64,000 nt of DNA from Actinobacillus genomosp. 1 (GCF_029774175.1 NZ_CP103834.1:1188501-1252500); one strand, 5' to 3'. Positions 42,539-51,415 are shown, numbered from the stretch's first letter. Numbers and translations: made by a program. The notes: a model not told the origin generated them from the letters alone.

Positions 42539-43840
42539 ATGTCTTTGTTTCAATTTGAAGAACGTGGTACAAACACCCGCCAAGAAATTATTGCGGGCTT
42601 AACCACATTCTTAGCTATGGTGTACTCGGTAATTGTTGTGCCGGGTATGTTAAGCCAAGCAGGTTTTCCAGCTGAATCAGTATTTATCGCAACCTGTTTA
42701 GTGTCGGGTTTAGGTTCAATTTTAATCGGCTTATGGGCAAATGCACCAATGGCGATCGGCTGTGCGATTTCTTTAACCGCATTTACCGCATTCAGTTTAG
42801 TGCTTGGTCAAGGTATCTCGATTCCGGTGGCACTTGGTGCAATTTTCTTAATGGGGGTATTATTCACACTCATTTCGGTAACCGGCATCCGTGCGTGGAT
42901 TTTACGTAACCTGCCGGCAAGCATTGCACACGGAGCAGGTATCGGTATCGGTTTATTTTTACTGTTAATCGCAGCGAACGGCGTGGGCTTAGTGGTTGGC
43001 AATCAAGCCGGTTTACCGGTAAAAATGGGCGATTTCACCTCATTCCCGGTCATTATGGCGTTACTTGGCTTAGCGGCGATTATCGGCTTAGAGCGTTTAA
43101 AAGTGAAAGGCAGCATTTTATGGGTAATTATTGCGATCACCATCATCGGTTTAGTGTTTGATCCGAACGTAAAATATGCCGGTTTCTTCAAAATGCCTAG
43201 CTTCGGAGAAAATTCTCAATTCTTAAATCTTGATGTAATGGGTGCATTAAATACTGCAATTTTACCTGTCGTATTTGCATTAGTGATGACTGCTATCTTT
43301 GATGCAACCGGTACGATTCGTGCGGTAGCGGGTCAAGCGAATTTATTAGATAAAGACGGTCAAATTATTAACGGCGATAAAGCCTTAACCTCTGACTCAT
43401 TAGGCTCCGTGCTTTCAGGTTTATTCGGTACGGCACCGGCAGCGGTTTATATTGAATCGGCGGCAGGTACAGCGGTTGGCGGTAAAACCGGTTTAACCGC
43501 AGTCGTTGTCGGTATCGGTTTCTTATTAATGTTATTTTTCCAACCGCTTGCGTTCTTAGTACCGGGTTATGCGACAGCTCCGGCATTAATGTACGTCGGT
43601 TTATTAATGTTAAGTAACGTTTCAAAATTAGATTTCGATGATTTCGTCGGCGCAATGTCAGGCTTAGTATGTGCGGTATTTATCGTATTAACCGCTAATA
43701 TCGTAACCGGTATTATGCTTGGTTTTGCCGCATTAGTGATCGGTCGTATCATTTCGGGTGAATTCAAAAAACTCAACGTCGGTACGGTAATCATTGCGAT
43801 TGCGTTAGTAGCTTTCTACGCATTTGAATTAGCAATCTAA
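42539..43840 (+). CDS. NCS2-family hypoxanthine/guanine (purine) permease
   Basis: This 433-residue inner-membrane protein of the AzgA-like branch of NCS2 has about 12-14 hydrophobic segments. Signature motifs include TFLAMVYSVIVVPGML, GLWANAPMAIGCAISLTAFTAF and IFDATGTIRAVAGQANLLDKDG. Relatives (GhxP, PurP) import hypoxanthine, guanine or adenine with protons. The PurR box upstream supports a purine substrate. It starts at 42539 with a modest ribosome-binding site. Confidence 0.88.
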   Translation: MSLFQFEERGTNTRQEIIAGLTTFLAMVYSVIVVPGMLSQAGFPAESVFIATCLVSGLGSILIGLWANAPMAIGCAISLTAFTAFSLVLGQGISIPVALGAIFLMGVLFTLISVTGIRAWILRNLPASIAHGAGIGIGLFLLLIAANGVGLVVGNQAGLPVKMGDFTSFPVIMALLGLAAIIGLERLKVKGSILWVIIAITIIGLVFDPNVKYAGFFKMPSFGENSQFLNLDVMGALNTAILPVVFALVMTAIFDATGTIRAVAGQANLLDKDGQIINGDKALTSDSLGSVLSGLFGTAPAAVYIESAAGTAVGGKTGLTAVVVGIGFLLMLFFQPLAFLVPGYATAPALMYVGLLMLSNVSKLDFDDFVGAMSGLVCAVFIVLTANIVTGIMLGFAALVIGRIISGEFKKLNVGTVIIAIALVAFYAFELAI

Positions 43841-43849
43841 TCTCAAAAA

Positions 43850-43893
43850 AAGACCGCTTGTAAGCCTATAACGTGGCAAACAAGCGGTCTAAT
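43850..43893. terminator. Bidirectional uptake-signal terminator between permease and maf
   Basis: AGACCGCTTGT at 43851 and ACAAGCGGTCT ending at 43890 form a perfect 11-bp stem with about 18 bases in the loop. AAAAAA precedes it and AATCTTTT follows, serving both convergent genes. Confidence 0.75.
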
Positions 43894-43896
43894 CTT

Positions 43897-44487
43897 TTAA
43901 AAAATTTGCAAATCAAATTGCTTTAATAATTCGGCAGTTTCAAATACCGGTAGCCCCATCACACCGGTAAAGCTTCCCGATAACCGCTCGACAAATACCC
44001 CGCCAAACTGCTGAATACCGTAAGCACCGGCTTTATCCATCGGCTCACCCGTCGCAATATAAGCGTAAATTTCAGCATCGGTTAATCTTCTAAAACTCAC
44101 TTCACTGGTATGCAGACATTCCACTTGCTTGCCTCGATAACTAATACAAACGGCAGTAAATACTTGGTGCGTCCTGCCCGATAACATTTTTAGCATTGCA
44201 AAAGCGTCTTGTTCGTCTTTCGGTTTACCGAGAATTTTGCCGTCAATCGAAACAGTGGTATCAGCCGTCAGTATCGGGTGTTCTGCAAGATTTTCTGCAA
44301 TTCTGACCGCTTGTGCCGCTTGGTTCTTCTGTTTAGCAATTCGTAGGCAATACTCATCTGCTTTTTCATTTACTTGCGGCGATTCATCAATTTCACTTGA
44401 TAAACGAAGTAAATCCAAGCCTAAATTTTTTAACAATTCCCATCGGCGCGGGCTGTTTGAAGCAAGGTAAATTTGTTTATTACTCAT
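43897..44487 (-). CDS. maf: Maf-family dTTP/UTP pyrophosphatase
   Basis: This is a 196-residue Maf protein that hydrolyses non-canonical or surplus dTTP/UTP and is linked to septum arrest. Motifs include YLASNSPRRWELL near the N terminus, LTADTTVSIDGKILGKP and MDKAGAYGIQQFGGVFVERLSGSFTGVMGLPV at the catalytic site. Sequence is closest to the YhdE subgroup. It is monocistronic. Confidence 0.92.
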   Translation of the reverse strand: MSNKQIYLASNSPRRWELLKNLGLDLLRLSSEIDESPQVNEKADEYCLRIAKQKNQAAQAVRIAENLAEHPILTADTTVSIDGKILGKPKDEQDAFAMLKMLSGRTHQVFTAVCISYRGKQVECLHTSEVSFRRLTDAEIYAYIATGEPMDKAGAYGIQQFGGVFVERLSGSFTGVMGLPVFETAELLKQFDLQIF

Positions 44488-44642
44488 TCGCGTCTATTCT
44501 CTTTTCTCATTTCTTACAGAACTTTTAGTTATATAAAATAGGTATTTATAGCGATAAAACGGTTAAAAATACTTTGCAGATCTATTAAATCAACCGTTAT
44601 CATTAAGTTAAATAGATTACTCTTTATAAGGAAAGCATATAT

Positions 44643-45185
44643 ATGTCAAAATTTCAAATTCATACGATTGAAACCGCACCGGAAGCGTCACAAGAAGCAT
44701 TAAAAGCGGTAAAACAAGCAAACGGCTTTATTCCAAACCTAATCGGCGTATTAGCGAATGCACCGACCGCATTAGAAACTTACCGTACCGTCAGCGGTAT
44801 TAACGGTCGCAACAGCTTAACACCGCTTGAGCGTGAAGTGGTACAAATTACTGCGGCAATCGTAAACGGCTGCGGATTCTGTGTTGCCGGCCATACCAAA
44901 ATTGCTTTAAAAGCGTTAAACGCACCGAAAGAAATCGTTGATCAAATTCGTGCAACCGCACGCATCTCAGATCCGAAATTAGATACATTAGCTCGTTTCA
45001 CGCTTGCAGTAATGCTACAAAAAGCAAAATTAACCGAAGCACAATTGAATGAATTCTTTGCTGCCGGTTATAACCAACAAAGTGCAATTGAAGTGATTTT
45101 AGGTGTGAGTTTAGCGACATTATGTAACTACGCAAATAATATCGCCGAAACACCGATTAATCCTGAATTACAAGACTTTGCATAG
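44643..45185 (+). CDS. AhpD-like carboxymuconolactone decarboxylase family protein
   Basis: This is a 180-residue all-helical protein with the redox motif CGFCVAGH (CXXCxxxH) of AhpD-like alkylhydroperoxidases at about residue 79. Such enzymes reduce peroxides or recycle peroxiredoxins. The start at 44643 follows AAGGAAAG. It precedes an island of other redox enzymes but is transcribed separately and has its own terminator. Confidence 0.88.
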   Translation: MSKFQIHTIETAPEASQEALKAVKQANGFIPNLIGVLANAPTALETYRTVSGINGRNSLTPLEREVVQITAAIVNGCGFCVAGHTKIALKALNAPKEIVDQIRATARISDPKLDTLARFTLAVMLQKAKLTEAQLNEFFAAGYNQQSAIEVILGVSLATLCNYANNIAETPINPELQDFA

Positions 45186-45193
45186 TCTTCATA

Positions 45194-45222
45194 AGGTGCG
45201 CAATGTCGCACCTTTTTCTTTT
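45194..45222 (+). terminator. Terminator after the AhpD-like gene
   Basis: AGGTGCG (45194-45200) and CGCACCT (45207-45213) form a 7-bp stem with a CAATGT loop, followed by TTTTCTTTTC. Confidence 0.88.
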
Positions 45223-45293
45223 CTATTTCTAACCAAACGCCTCAACTAAAAAGCAAAGCAATGATCTGCTCGATCATTAGTTTGAGCGGCAGG

Positions 45294-46187
45294 TTATTCA
45301 TTCCACGCTAATGTCATTAGCCATTCAATTAACACCGCCAAACGCTTTGGAATAAATTGGCGTTGAGGGTAAATAATCCAAAGAGGACGAGTTGGGGTTT
45401 GTAGCTCCGTTAAAATCGGTACAAGCTCGCCACGTTCTAAATAAGGGCGAAGCATCAGATCTGGCATTTGCACAATGCCAAGCCCTGAAAGAACAGCAAA
45501 TAATAGGGCGTTTGAGTCATTTACTTGTGTAGCGTGGGTGTTTTTAAATTGTTCAACTTCCTCTGACTGCTCAAGAAATTTCCACGGCATAATTTTCCCC
45601 TGCTGACCTGAAACATAATGCACAACGTGATGTTGTGCTAAATCTGCTAAAGTTTCAGGTGTGCCGTGTTGGGCAAGATAACTTGGCGAGGCACAAGTTT
45701 GCATTGCCACATTGGCTAAACGGCGGGCGATATAGCTGGCATCAGCCAGCTCGCCTAATCGAAGGGTGCAATCTAAACCGTCATTAACTAAGTTACTCAA
45801 CTGATCGCTTACCGTGATCACCAGCTGGATTTCTGGATACAGGCGTTGAAAGTCGGACAATTTAGCAATCACAAAAGGGGCGACAACAGTCGGCATTTCA
45901 ATGCGTAATTTGCCTTTTGCCTGCTGGCTCACGCCTGATAAATCCTGAAATGTTTCTTCCAACTCGGCTAATAAAAATTGCGCTTTTTCATAAAAGGCTT
46001 CGCCTTCTGCGGTTAATTTTAGGCTACGAGTGGTGCGGTTAAGCAGACGTAAACCAAGCTGATTTTCCAAATACTTCACGGCTTTGGAAACCGCTGAAAC
46101 GTGTAAATTTAGCTGATCTGCCGCTTTGGAAAAACTGCCTGTTTCCACCACGTGAGTAAAAACTTGTAAGGTTTGGATTCTGTCCAT
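45294..46187 (-). CDS. LysR-family transcriptional regulator
   Basis: This 297-residue regulator has an N-terminal winged helix (residues 1-60, TFSKAADQLNLHVSAVSKAVKYLENQLGLRLLNRTTRS pattern). A LysR substrate domain follows, of the CrgA/AaeR-like branch (KLRIEMPTVVAPFVIAKL). The effector is unknown. It sits at the downstream end of a run of reverse-strand enzyme genes, and it may control the repeated upstream elements at 48.8, 49.9 and 51.3 kb. Confidence 0.88.
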   Translation of the reverse strand: MDRIQTLQVFTHVVETGSFSKAADQLNLHVSAVSKAVKYLENQLGLRLLNRTTRSLKLTAEGEAFYEKAQFLLAELEETFQDLSGVSQQAKGKLRIEMPTVVAPFVIAKLSDFQRLYPEIQLVITVSDQLSNLVNDGLDCTLRLGELADASYIARRLANVAMQTCASPSYLAQHGTPETLADLAQHHVVHYVSGQQGKIMPWKFLEQSEEVEQFKNTHATQVNDSNALLFAVLSGLGIVQMPDLMLRPYLERGELVPILTELQTPTRPLWIIYPQRQFIPKRLAVLIEWLMTLAWNE

Positions 46188-46250
46188 TTTGTGTTCTCTT
46201 TTGCAAAAAAATTACAAATTCTGACCGCTTATATGTAAATATTTTGCACT

Positions 46251-46667
46251 TTATGATAACAACCCAATCGCACGCACAATGCCAATCATTCCTTCTGCCG
46301 CAATGTCGCTAATAATTTTGCCTTGGGGATTGAATGTATAAAAATTCATTACGCTAATCGAAAAATGTTTACCCGTGGAGGGAACGCCCATAAATTCGTG
46401 CTGATGGGTGCCACTACAAGTCCAACGCACCGCAATTTTGTGATCTTGAACAATCGTTTCTTCCTTTTTCCATTGCACATCTGGAAAACTCGCTCGCATT
46501 AAATTCACTACCGCCAAAAAGCCAGTTGCGCCATAAAGAGGAGCAGGCGAAACGGGCGTGTAAAAAGGGGCGGTTTCATCGACTAATTCATTTAATAACT
46601 TTTCATCTGCGGTGTTAATTGCCGTTTCTAAACGGGTAATTAGGGCATTAAGATCCAATTGGGACAT
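46251..46667 (-). CDS. SnoaL-like / NTF2-fold protein
   Basis: This 138-residue protein has a SnoaL-like cone fold: ALITRLETAINTADEKLLNEL as the first helix, VRWTCSGTHQHEFMGVPSTGKHFSISVMNFYTF as the sheet. The family includes polyketide cyclases, isomerases and many proteins of unknown activity. The gene follows the DsbA-like gene by 76 bases on the same strand and may be the last member of that operon. Confidence 0.72.
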   Translation of the reverse strand: MSQLDLNALITRLETAINTADEKLLNELVDETAPFYTPVSPAPLYGATGFLAVVNLMRASFPDVQWKKEETIVQDHKIAVRWTCSGTHQHEFMGVPSTGKHFSISVMNFYTFNPQGKIISDIAAEGMIGIVRAIGLLS

Positions 46668-46743
46668 AACAACTCCTTAAAATAATGGATTTAGTGTTTA
46701 GGCATTATCTAAAAATTTATAAACTGATACAACTTTTTATCCC

Positions 46744-47574
46744 CTATACAAATGATGCCTGTAAAAACCACCCATTCAACCATTCCATTTCCCCGCGCTT
46801 TTCAAACTCTGTCAAGACTGACCGCACTTCTGCTTCACTAACATTGAAAGCATATTGCAACTCAATGAGCGAAATCACAGGGTGCTTAGCGAGTAATGCC
46901 GAGAGCGTTTCTTGAGTGAATTTAAGGGCTTGAGGTTGCAATTTGCCGTCTGAAATTTGGCGGATAATTTGCGTAAATTGAGCGAAATGCAACACGCCAT
47001 TTGCCAATAGCTTTTTCCCTTCAAATTCAAATAGATAGGCAGGCAAACCACGTACGCCTAAGCGATCTTTCAACGCAAAATCCTGTTCTAATTGTGCTTG
47101 GGCTGAACCGTCTTGAAAATGGCGTAAAAACAGCGATTCATCAATGCCAACCGCTCGCACTACCTCTAAAATCACGCTTAAATCATTGGTTGGGCGAACT
47201 TCCACAATGGTGGCGTATCGCAAGCGGTATAAAAAAGCGTCCGCTTTGCAACTCTCCGCCAACTGTGCCGCTTTGTATGCCAAATTTAACGGCAGGGACG
47301 AGGGGCGTTCAGCGGTAAACAAATTGAGATTCGGCATTGAAATCGGTAAGCCTGAAATCGCCTGTTCCGCCTCGTAAATTCGAGCAAGGCGGGCGTTATA
47401 TTCGGCTAGGGTTTCATTCGGCAGTAGCCAGTCAGCGACATTTCTCACCAAACCGCCCATTACATAGGCAAATTGAAGTTGATTGGGAAAATGGGTTTCC
47501 AACTGGCGTAAAAACGGCTCGCTTTCGTAGGAAAGTCCCATCATCGGATCGGTAAAGACAGTTATTTTCAGCAT
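46744..47574 (-). CDS. DsbA-family/thioredoxin-like protein lacking the CXXC pair
   Basis: This is a 276-residue cytoplasmic protein with the thioredoxin/DsbA helical-insert fold (TDPMMGLSYESEPFL start, RLGVRGLPAYLFEFEGKKLL cis-Pro region). Relatives such as FrnE or SpxH-like proteins have CxxC after DP; here the positions are MMGLS, so no dithiol chemistry is expected. The C-terminal ~70 residues look like a winged helix (ISLIELQYAFNVSEAEVRSVLTEFEKRG), an uncommon addition. It follows the tautomerase gene by 33 bases. Confidence 0.7.
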   Translation of the reverse strand: MLKITVFTDPMMGLSYESEPFLRQLETHFPNQLQFAYVMGGLVRNVADWLLPNETLAEYNARLARIYEAEQAISGLPISMPNLNLFTAERPSSLPLNLAYKAAQLAESCKADAFLYRLRYATIVEVRPTNDLSVILEVVRAVGIDESLFLRHFQDGSAQAQLEQDFALKDRLGVRGLPAYLFEFEGKKLLANGVLHFAQFTQIIRQISDGKLQPQALKFTQETLSALLAKHPVISLIELQYAFNVSEAEVRSVLTEFEKRGEMEWLNGWFLQASFV

Positions 47575-47607
47575 ATTTTGTTACTCAAGATAAAACCCAT
47601 TCACGCC

Positions 47608-47925
47608 CTACGCCTGAATGTTGTCAAATTGGATATACACATTTTCGGGTGGAATCGGCAAAATTTCTGCCACTTGTTGCGTGAGCATCGCCGTCAATTC
47701 AGGGTAGCCCAAATGTTGTGGGTCGGCGAACAAACTCAACTTGATAAACGCCATTGCTGGCTGACCGCCACGAAGCCACATTCGGGCGTTGTCTTGCAAT
47801 TCCATCATCAACACTGCCTCCGATTTATTTGGCACTAATGCAATCGCCTTGCCGAAAGCGGTTTTTAGCTTAACTTCTTGTTCTAGCGAAATAGCGACGT
47901 TCGTCTTTAAAAATAGAAATGGCAT
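47608..47925 (-). CDS. MIF/tautomerase-superfamily protein
   Basis: This is a 105-residue member of the tautomerase superfamily. The start at 47925 is chosen because it places Pro directly after Met (MPFLFLKTN), the N-terminal catalytic proline after Met removal; the frame extends four codons further without need. The segment LPIPPENVYIQFDNI near the end is MIF-like. Its start overlaps the stop of the upstream hydrolase (TAATG). Confidence 0.82.
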   Translation of the reverse strand: MPFLFLKTNVAISLEQEVKLKTAFGKAIALVPNKSEAVLMMELQDNARMWLRGGQPAMAFIKLSLFADPQHLGYPELTAMLTQQVAEILPIPPENVYIQFDNIQA

Positions 47926-48782
47926 TAAATCCCCCAAGTTGTCAGCAGATCACGGATTTTATCCGCCAGTTCTTGCTCTTTTTGCTGATAAGTATGCCCC
48001 GTGTTTTCGATAAAAATCAGCTCGTTTGCTTGGCTATTCGTGAAGTGAGCGTTGATATTGCGTAAAAAACCACTTGGATCGCCGTAAGTAAAACGGTCAA
48101 GCGTACCGATTAACAAAGCCCCAGAATGAGAAATTTTTTCCACTTGAGAAAAATCACCATCCGTTTCCACGTGGACATTATTCAGCAACGGGCTATACAG
48201 CCATTGATAGGTGGTATCCGCCGTGGCAGGCAACCAGCCAAATAGCTCAAAAGGGAGTAATTTTTGCCCTTGACCCTTTTCGACCATTTGGCGAATGTAG
48301 GCACGCTCAGGCTCACCGACAAAATTAGTTAAATGGGTAACATTAGCGGGGCTGAGTAACAGAAATTTGCTCACTCGTGGATCTTGCGTTTCACTCAAAT
48401 AATAGATAACTTTGTTCGCCCCAAGCGAATGTCCTGCCAGCACGATATTTTCATAGCCTTGCTGTTCGGCAAAATCAAGGTAAGCGGTCAAATCTTCAAT
48501 GGTTTTTGCAAAATCTTCATTGAACGACCCGATAATTTCAGGTTCGTTGGTTAAGGCGTTCACTTCTTGCATTTTGCCGAATGCATTGCGAGTTTGTGCA
48601 TAAAGAAAATCCCCCCCCGCTTTGCTCAGCGTTTCACCAATGTTGTAATAAAACGGATTGGAATAAAAGTTACCGTGAATACCTGTAATCGCAATAACCA
48701 CCGTTTTCGCTTGGGTTTCAGCAGGGAACAGCACACCGTGCAATACCGTACCTGATTGAGTGGCGATATTAAGTTCTTTCAT
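47925..48782 (-). CDS. Alpha/beta hydrolase (DUF1749-like)
   Basis: This 285-residue hydrolase has the nucleophile elbow GHSLG (Ser near residue 119) and a C-terminal catalytic His in ENTGHTYQQKEQEL. The pattern AITGIHGNFYSNPFYYNIGETL at the N terminus may form the oxyanion hole. Relatives act on small esters or amides; the substrate is unknown. It leads a likely four-gene operon (hydrolase, tautomerase, DsbA-like, SnoaL-like) behind repeated upstream element A. Confidence 0.8.
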   Translation of the reverse strand: MKELNIATQSGTVLHGVLFPAETQAKTVVIAITGIHGNFYSNPFYYNIGETLSKAGGDFLYAQTRNAFGKMQEVNALTNEPEIIGSFNEDFAKTIEDLTAYLDFAEQQGYENIVLAGHSLGANKVIYYLSETQDPRVSKFLLLSPANVTHLTNFVGEPERAYIRQMVEKGQGQKLLPFELFGWLPATADTTYQWLYSPLLNNVHVETDGDFSQVEKISHSGALLIGTLDRFTYGDPSGFLRNINAHFTNSQANELIFIENTGHTYQQKEQELADKIRDLLTTWGI

Positions 48783-48810
48783 TTTCTTGTCCTAAAATAA
48801 TTTAAGTACG

Positions 48811-48880
48811 GTCAATTATAGGGATTTATTTTTGATTAAAAAGCAATGAAAAATCAAATGAGTTTTGCTAATTTTGAAAA
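48811..48880 (-). promoter_or_regulatory. Repeated upstream element A (before hydrolase operon)
   Basis: On the reverse strand this ~70-bp segment contains TAGCAAAACTCATTTGATTT, then TTGCTTTTTAATCAAAAATA and a TATAAT. It is clearly similar to segments at 49.94-50.01 kb and 51.27-51.34 kb, each at a like distance before a different gene. It probably holds a promoter and a shared regulator site. Confidence 0.6.
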
Positions 48881-48889
48881 TATAGGGGT

Positions 48890-48925
48890 AAAAAATACCG
48901 CCTGAAACCCAAATCTCAGGCGGTA
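48890..48925 (-). terminator. Terminator after the nitronate monooxygenase-like gene
   Basis: TACCGCCTGA (48896-48905) and TCAGGCGGTA (48916-48925) form a 10-bp stem. On the reverse strand TTTTTTACC follows. Confidence 0.9.
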
Positions 48926-48929
48926 AAGA

Positions 48930-49907
48930 TTATTTGAGCCAACCAGTCAATTCTTCAACAACTTCCGCTACGGATTTGACGGCGTGAATGCTACCGATAC
49001 CGTTGCCGACAGAAATATAACCTTCATCAAAATTGCCGTCTAGCATACCGAATTTCATGCCACGCAAGCCGCCCATTAACGTATTAATCTCTTCTTTGCT
49101 TGCACCTGCTTTATCCATTTCGGCGAGTTTGTCTGCGAGTGGGGTTGAAAGCGAACGGTAATAATCTGGCACGGTGCGGAATAGCAGTAAATCTTGTCCT
49201 GTTGCCGCAATAACTTTTTCTTTAGCTGCATCGTGCATACGGCTTTCGGTGGTGGTTAAAAATGCTGAACCAACAAATAAACCTTCTGCACCTAAGGCAA
49301 ATGCAGCTTTAGCTGTACGGTGGTCGGCAATGCCACCTGCTGCCATAACGGGTACGTTTTGAGTAGCATCGGCAATCAATGGCACGATAGAGAATGTCCC
49401 CATCACTTGTCCTGGTAATGTACCGCCTTCGTCAAAACCTGTCGCAACGATAACATCCGCACCAGCGGCTTCAGCTCGTCGGGTATTTTCAGGCGTTGGG
49501 TTAATATCTCGATAAACAATTTTCACGCCAGCTGCTTTTAAATCTGCGAATAATTCAGGAATGATTCCGCCTTCGCCATAGCCAGTATAAACCACCACAG
49601 CCACTTTTTCTTGTTTAATGACTTCTACTTGCGGTGGTGTCCACACACTTAATGCACCGTCAATAATCACGTTTACGCCGAAAGGCTTATCCGTTAAAGC
49701 TTTTGTTTTACGGATCTCTTCACGCAATTTTTCTGCCGCACCTTCTGGGGTGGATTCCGCTTGGTGTAAGCCTGCATTTGGTCCTAATACACCCAAGCCA
49801 CCAGCATTACTCACCGCTGCCACAAGACGTGCGTCTGTCAGCCAAGACATTGGTCCTTGGATAATCGGTTTTTCAATACCTAAAATGTTACAAATACGAT
49901 TTTTCAT
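48930..49907 (-). CDS. Nitronate monooxygenase / 2-nitropropane dioxygenase family protein
   Basis: This is a 325-residue FMN-dependent TIM barrel. Landmarks include ICNILGIEKPIIQGPMSW at the start, VIVATGFDEGGTLPG and MAAGGIADHRTAKAAFALGAEGLFVGSAF, the phosphate-binding part. The family oxidises propionate-3-nitronate and similar toxins, and also includes FabK enoyl-ACP reductases; context favours a detoxifying role. It is a single gene behind repeated element B. Confidence 0.87.
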   Translation of the reverse strand: MKNRICNILGIEKPIIQGPMSWLTDARLVAAVSNAGGLGVLGPNAGLHQAESTPEGAAEKLREEIRKTKALTDKPFGVNVIIDGALSVWTPPQVEVIKQEKVAVVVYTGYGEGGIIPELFADLKAAGVKIVYRDINPTPENTRRAEAAGADVIVATGFDEGGTLPGQVMGTFSIVPLIADATQNVPVMAAGGIADHRTAKAAFALGAEGLFVGSAFLTTTESRMHDAAKEKVIAATGQDLLLFRTVPDYYRSLSTPLADKLAEMDKAGASKEEINTLMGGLRGMKFGMLDGNFDEGYISVGNGIGSIHAVKSVAEVVEELTGWLK

Positions 49908-49937
49908 TGTTAATTCCTTACATAACGGGTTAATTTG

Positions 49938-50007
49938 TAGTTATTTTAGTAGTTTATTTTTTCTGAAAAAGCCAAAGAAAAATAAAACAGTTTTGCTAGT
50001 TTAGAAA
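49938..50007 (-). promoter_or_regulatory. Repeated upstream element B (before nitronate monooxygenase-like gene)
   Basis: The reverse strand reads TTTTCTAAACTAGCAAAACT, then an ATTTTTCTTTGGCTTTTT stretch and a TAAAAT -10-like box. It aligns without large gaps to elements A and C, though it is the most diverged of the three. Confidence 0.5.
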
Positions 50008-50023
50008 AAATAGAGTGATGAAA

Positions 50024-50066
50024 AAGCGGTCAAATTCTGCAAATTTTTTGCAAAAAATGACCGCTT
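50024..50066 (-). terminator. Uptake-signal hairpin after the old yellow enzyme gene
   Basis: AAGCGGTCA and TGACCGCTT enclose 25 bases. The reverse strand continues TTTTTCATC. It lies ten bases after the old yellow enzyme stop and is nearly identical to the hairpin at 51355-51397. Confidence 0.6.
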
Positions 50067-50076
50067 GTCGTTTTAG

Positions 50077-51223
50077 TTAAAAATGATTGGTTCTATATCT
50101 CACACCATTTTGTTTTGACGGTGGAAAGAAATCCGTGCCAGCCATTGTGCCTTGTAGCATTGCTGGGGTGTAGCGGTAGTAATCTGCTTTTTCCCAGTCG
50201 AAGGTACTTTCAATTTCTGCTTCTCGTCCAGTCTGGATCAGTTCCACGAGATTCGGGTTGAGCATAATGCTTTTACCGATTGAAACGCTTTCCACCCAGC
50301 CTGTTTGGTAGGCGTTAAGCATATCGTCTGCAGTGTATAAATTACCTGAGGCAAAGAACGGCATTCGTCCGTTGATACGGTCGTGTACCACTTGCACTCG
50401 GGTAAGATTGCTATCAGCCCCACGGCGAACTTTTTTGTAGAAATCCCATAATGAAATATGCAAATATTGCAACGGTTTTTCCAACAATGCGTCCACTAAT
50501 GCGAGGGTTTCTTTCATTGTAATGCCATCTTCACCGGGTTCTTCAGGCGAGAAACGGTAGCCAATGATGAAATCAGGGCGGTTATATTTTTTACGCATTT
50601 CATCAATTTTATCCACAATCGCTAACGGAAAACGCATTCGTTTTTCCAAATTTCCGCCCCAGTAATCCGTGCGAAGATTGGTTGCCGCCGACATAAATTG
50701 TTGAATAAGCCAGCCATTTGCACCGTGAATTTCTACACCGTCAAAGCCTGCTTTCATCACTAATTCTGCGGCATAGGCGAAACTGTCCGCCATTTCCCAC
50801 ACTTCCTGTTCTGTCATCGTACGGAATCGCCCGTACAGATCGCCAGTTGGGGCTAGCACGTCGTATCCTTGGGTCATCGAACGTTCGGCACGACTGCCAG
50901 AATGGGCAATCTGTACCACTGCTTTTGCCCCTTGTGCGTGGGCGATTTCAGCATATTCACGCAAGGTAGGTAAATGGCGTTCATCAAAAGCATTTGGGCT
51001 TTCAAAGCCAATGCCACTTGGGTGAACATTGGTAAAAGGCATAATAAACAAGCCAAAACCTTCAAAACGATTTTGCCAAAAACGGCGACCTGCTTCGGTC
51101 ATTTCACCGTCTTCACCAGAATCGTAAATGGTTAAAGGGGCAACAGTTAGGCGATTTTTGATTTCTACGCCATTGTTGAGTATGTAAGGGGTAAATAATG
51201 GGGTATATTTTTGAATTCATCAT
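50077..51223 (-). pseudogene. Old yellow enzyme-family NADH:flavin oxidoreductase, frameshifted near its start
   Basis: The main frame (341 residues from an internal Met at 51102) holds most of an OYE TIM barrel with the catalytic His region VVQIAHSGSRAERS, EIHGANGWLIQQF and YRFSPEEPGEDG. The missing family N terminus is present upstream in the same frame (LFTPYILNNGVEIKNRLTVA), but that frame has no start. A good start, ATGATG at 51218-51223 behind GGAG, lies in another frame. One A fewer in the A5 run at 51208-51212 would join them as MNSKYTPLF. Without it the FMN-binding first strand is lost. Confidence 0.78.
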
Positions 51224-51269
51224 TTTCTTGTTCTCCGTATGGGTTTGCACGTTTGTGCGTTTCGTTGAG

Positions 51270-51340
51270 GTGCAATTTTACGGATTTATTTTTGATAAAA
51301 AAGCAACGAGAAATTAAATGAGTTTTGCTAAATTGGAAAA
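51270..51340 (-). promoter_or_regulatory. Repeated upstream element C (before the old yellow enzyme gene)
   Basis: The reverse strand has TTTAGCAAAACTCATTTAAT, then TTGCTTTTTTATCAAAAATA and TAAAAT. It agrees with element A at most positions over about 60 bases, far above background between unrelated intergenic regions. Confidence 0.6.
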
Positions 51341-51354
51341 TATAAATAATGAAA

Positions 51355-51397
51355 AAGCGGTCAAATTTTACAAATTTTTTGCAAAAAATGACCGCTT
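51355..51397 (-). terminator. Uptake-signal hairpin after thiI
   Basis: AAGCGGTCA (51355) and TGACCGCTT (51389) form the stem. The reverse strand continues TTTTTCATTAT. It lies about 20 bases after the thiI stop. Confidence 0.65.
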
Positions 51398-51415
51398 TTA
51401 AAGTTGCTAAAATAA

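Noticed and set aside
42337..42558. 73-codon frame between ferritins and the purine permease
   Set aside because: It runs through uptake signals, a terminator and the PurR box, and has no ribosome-binding site or family likeness.
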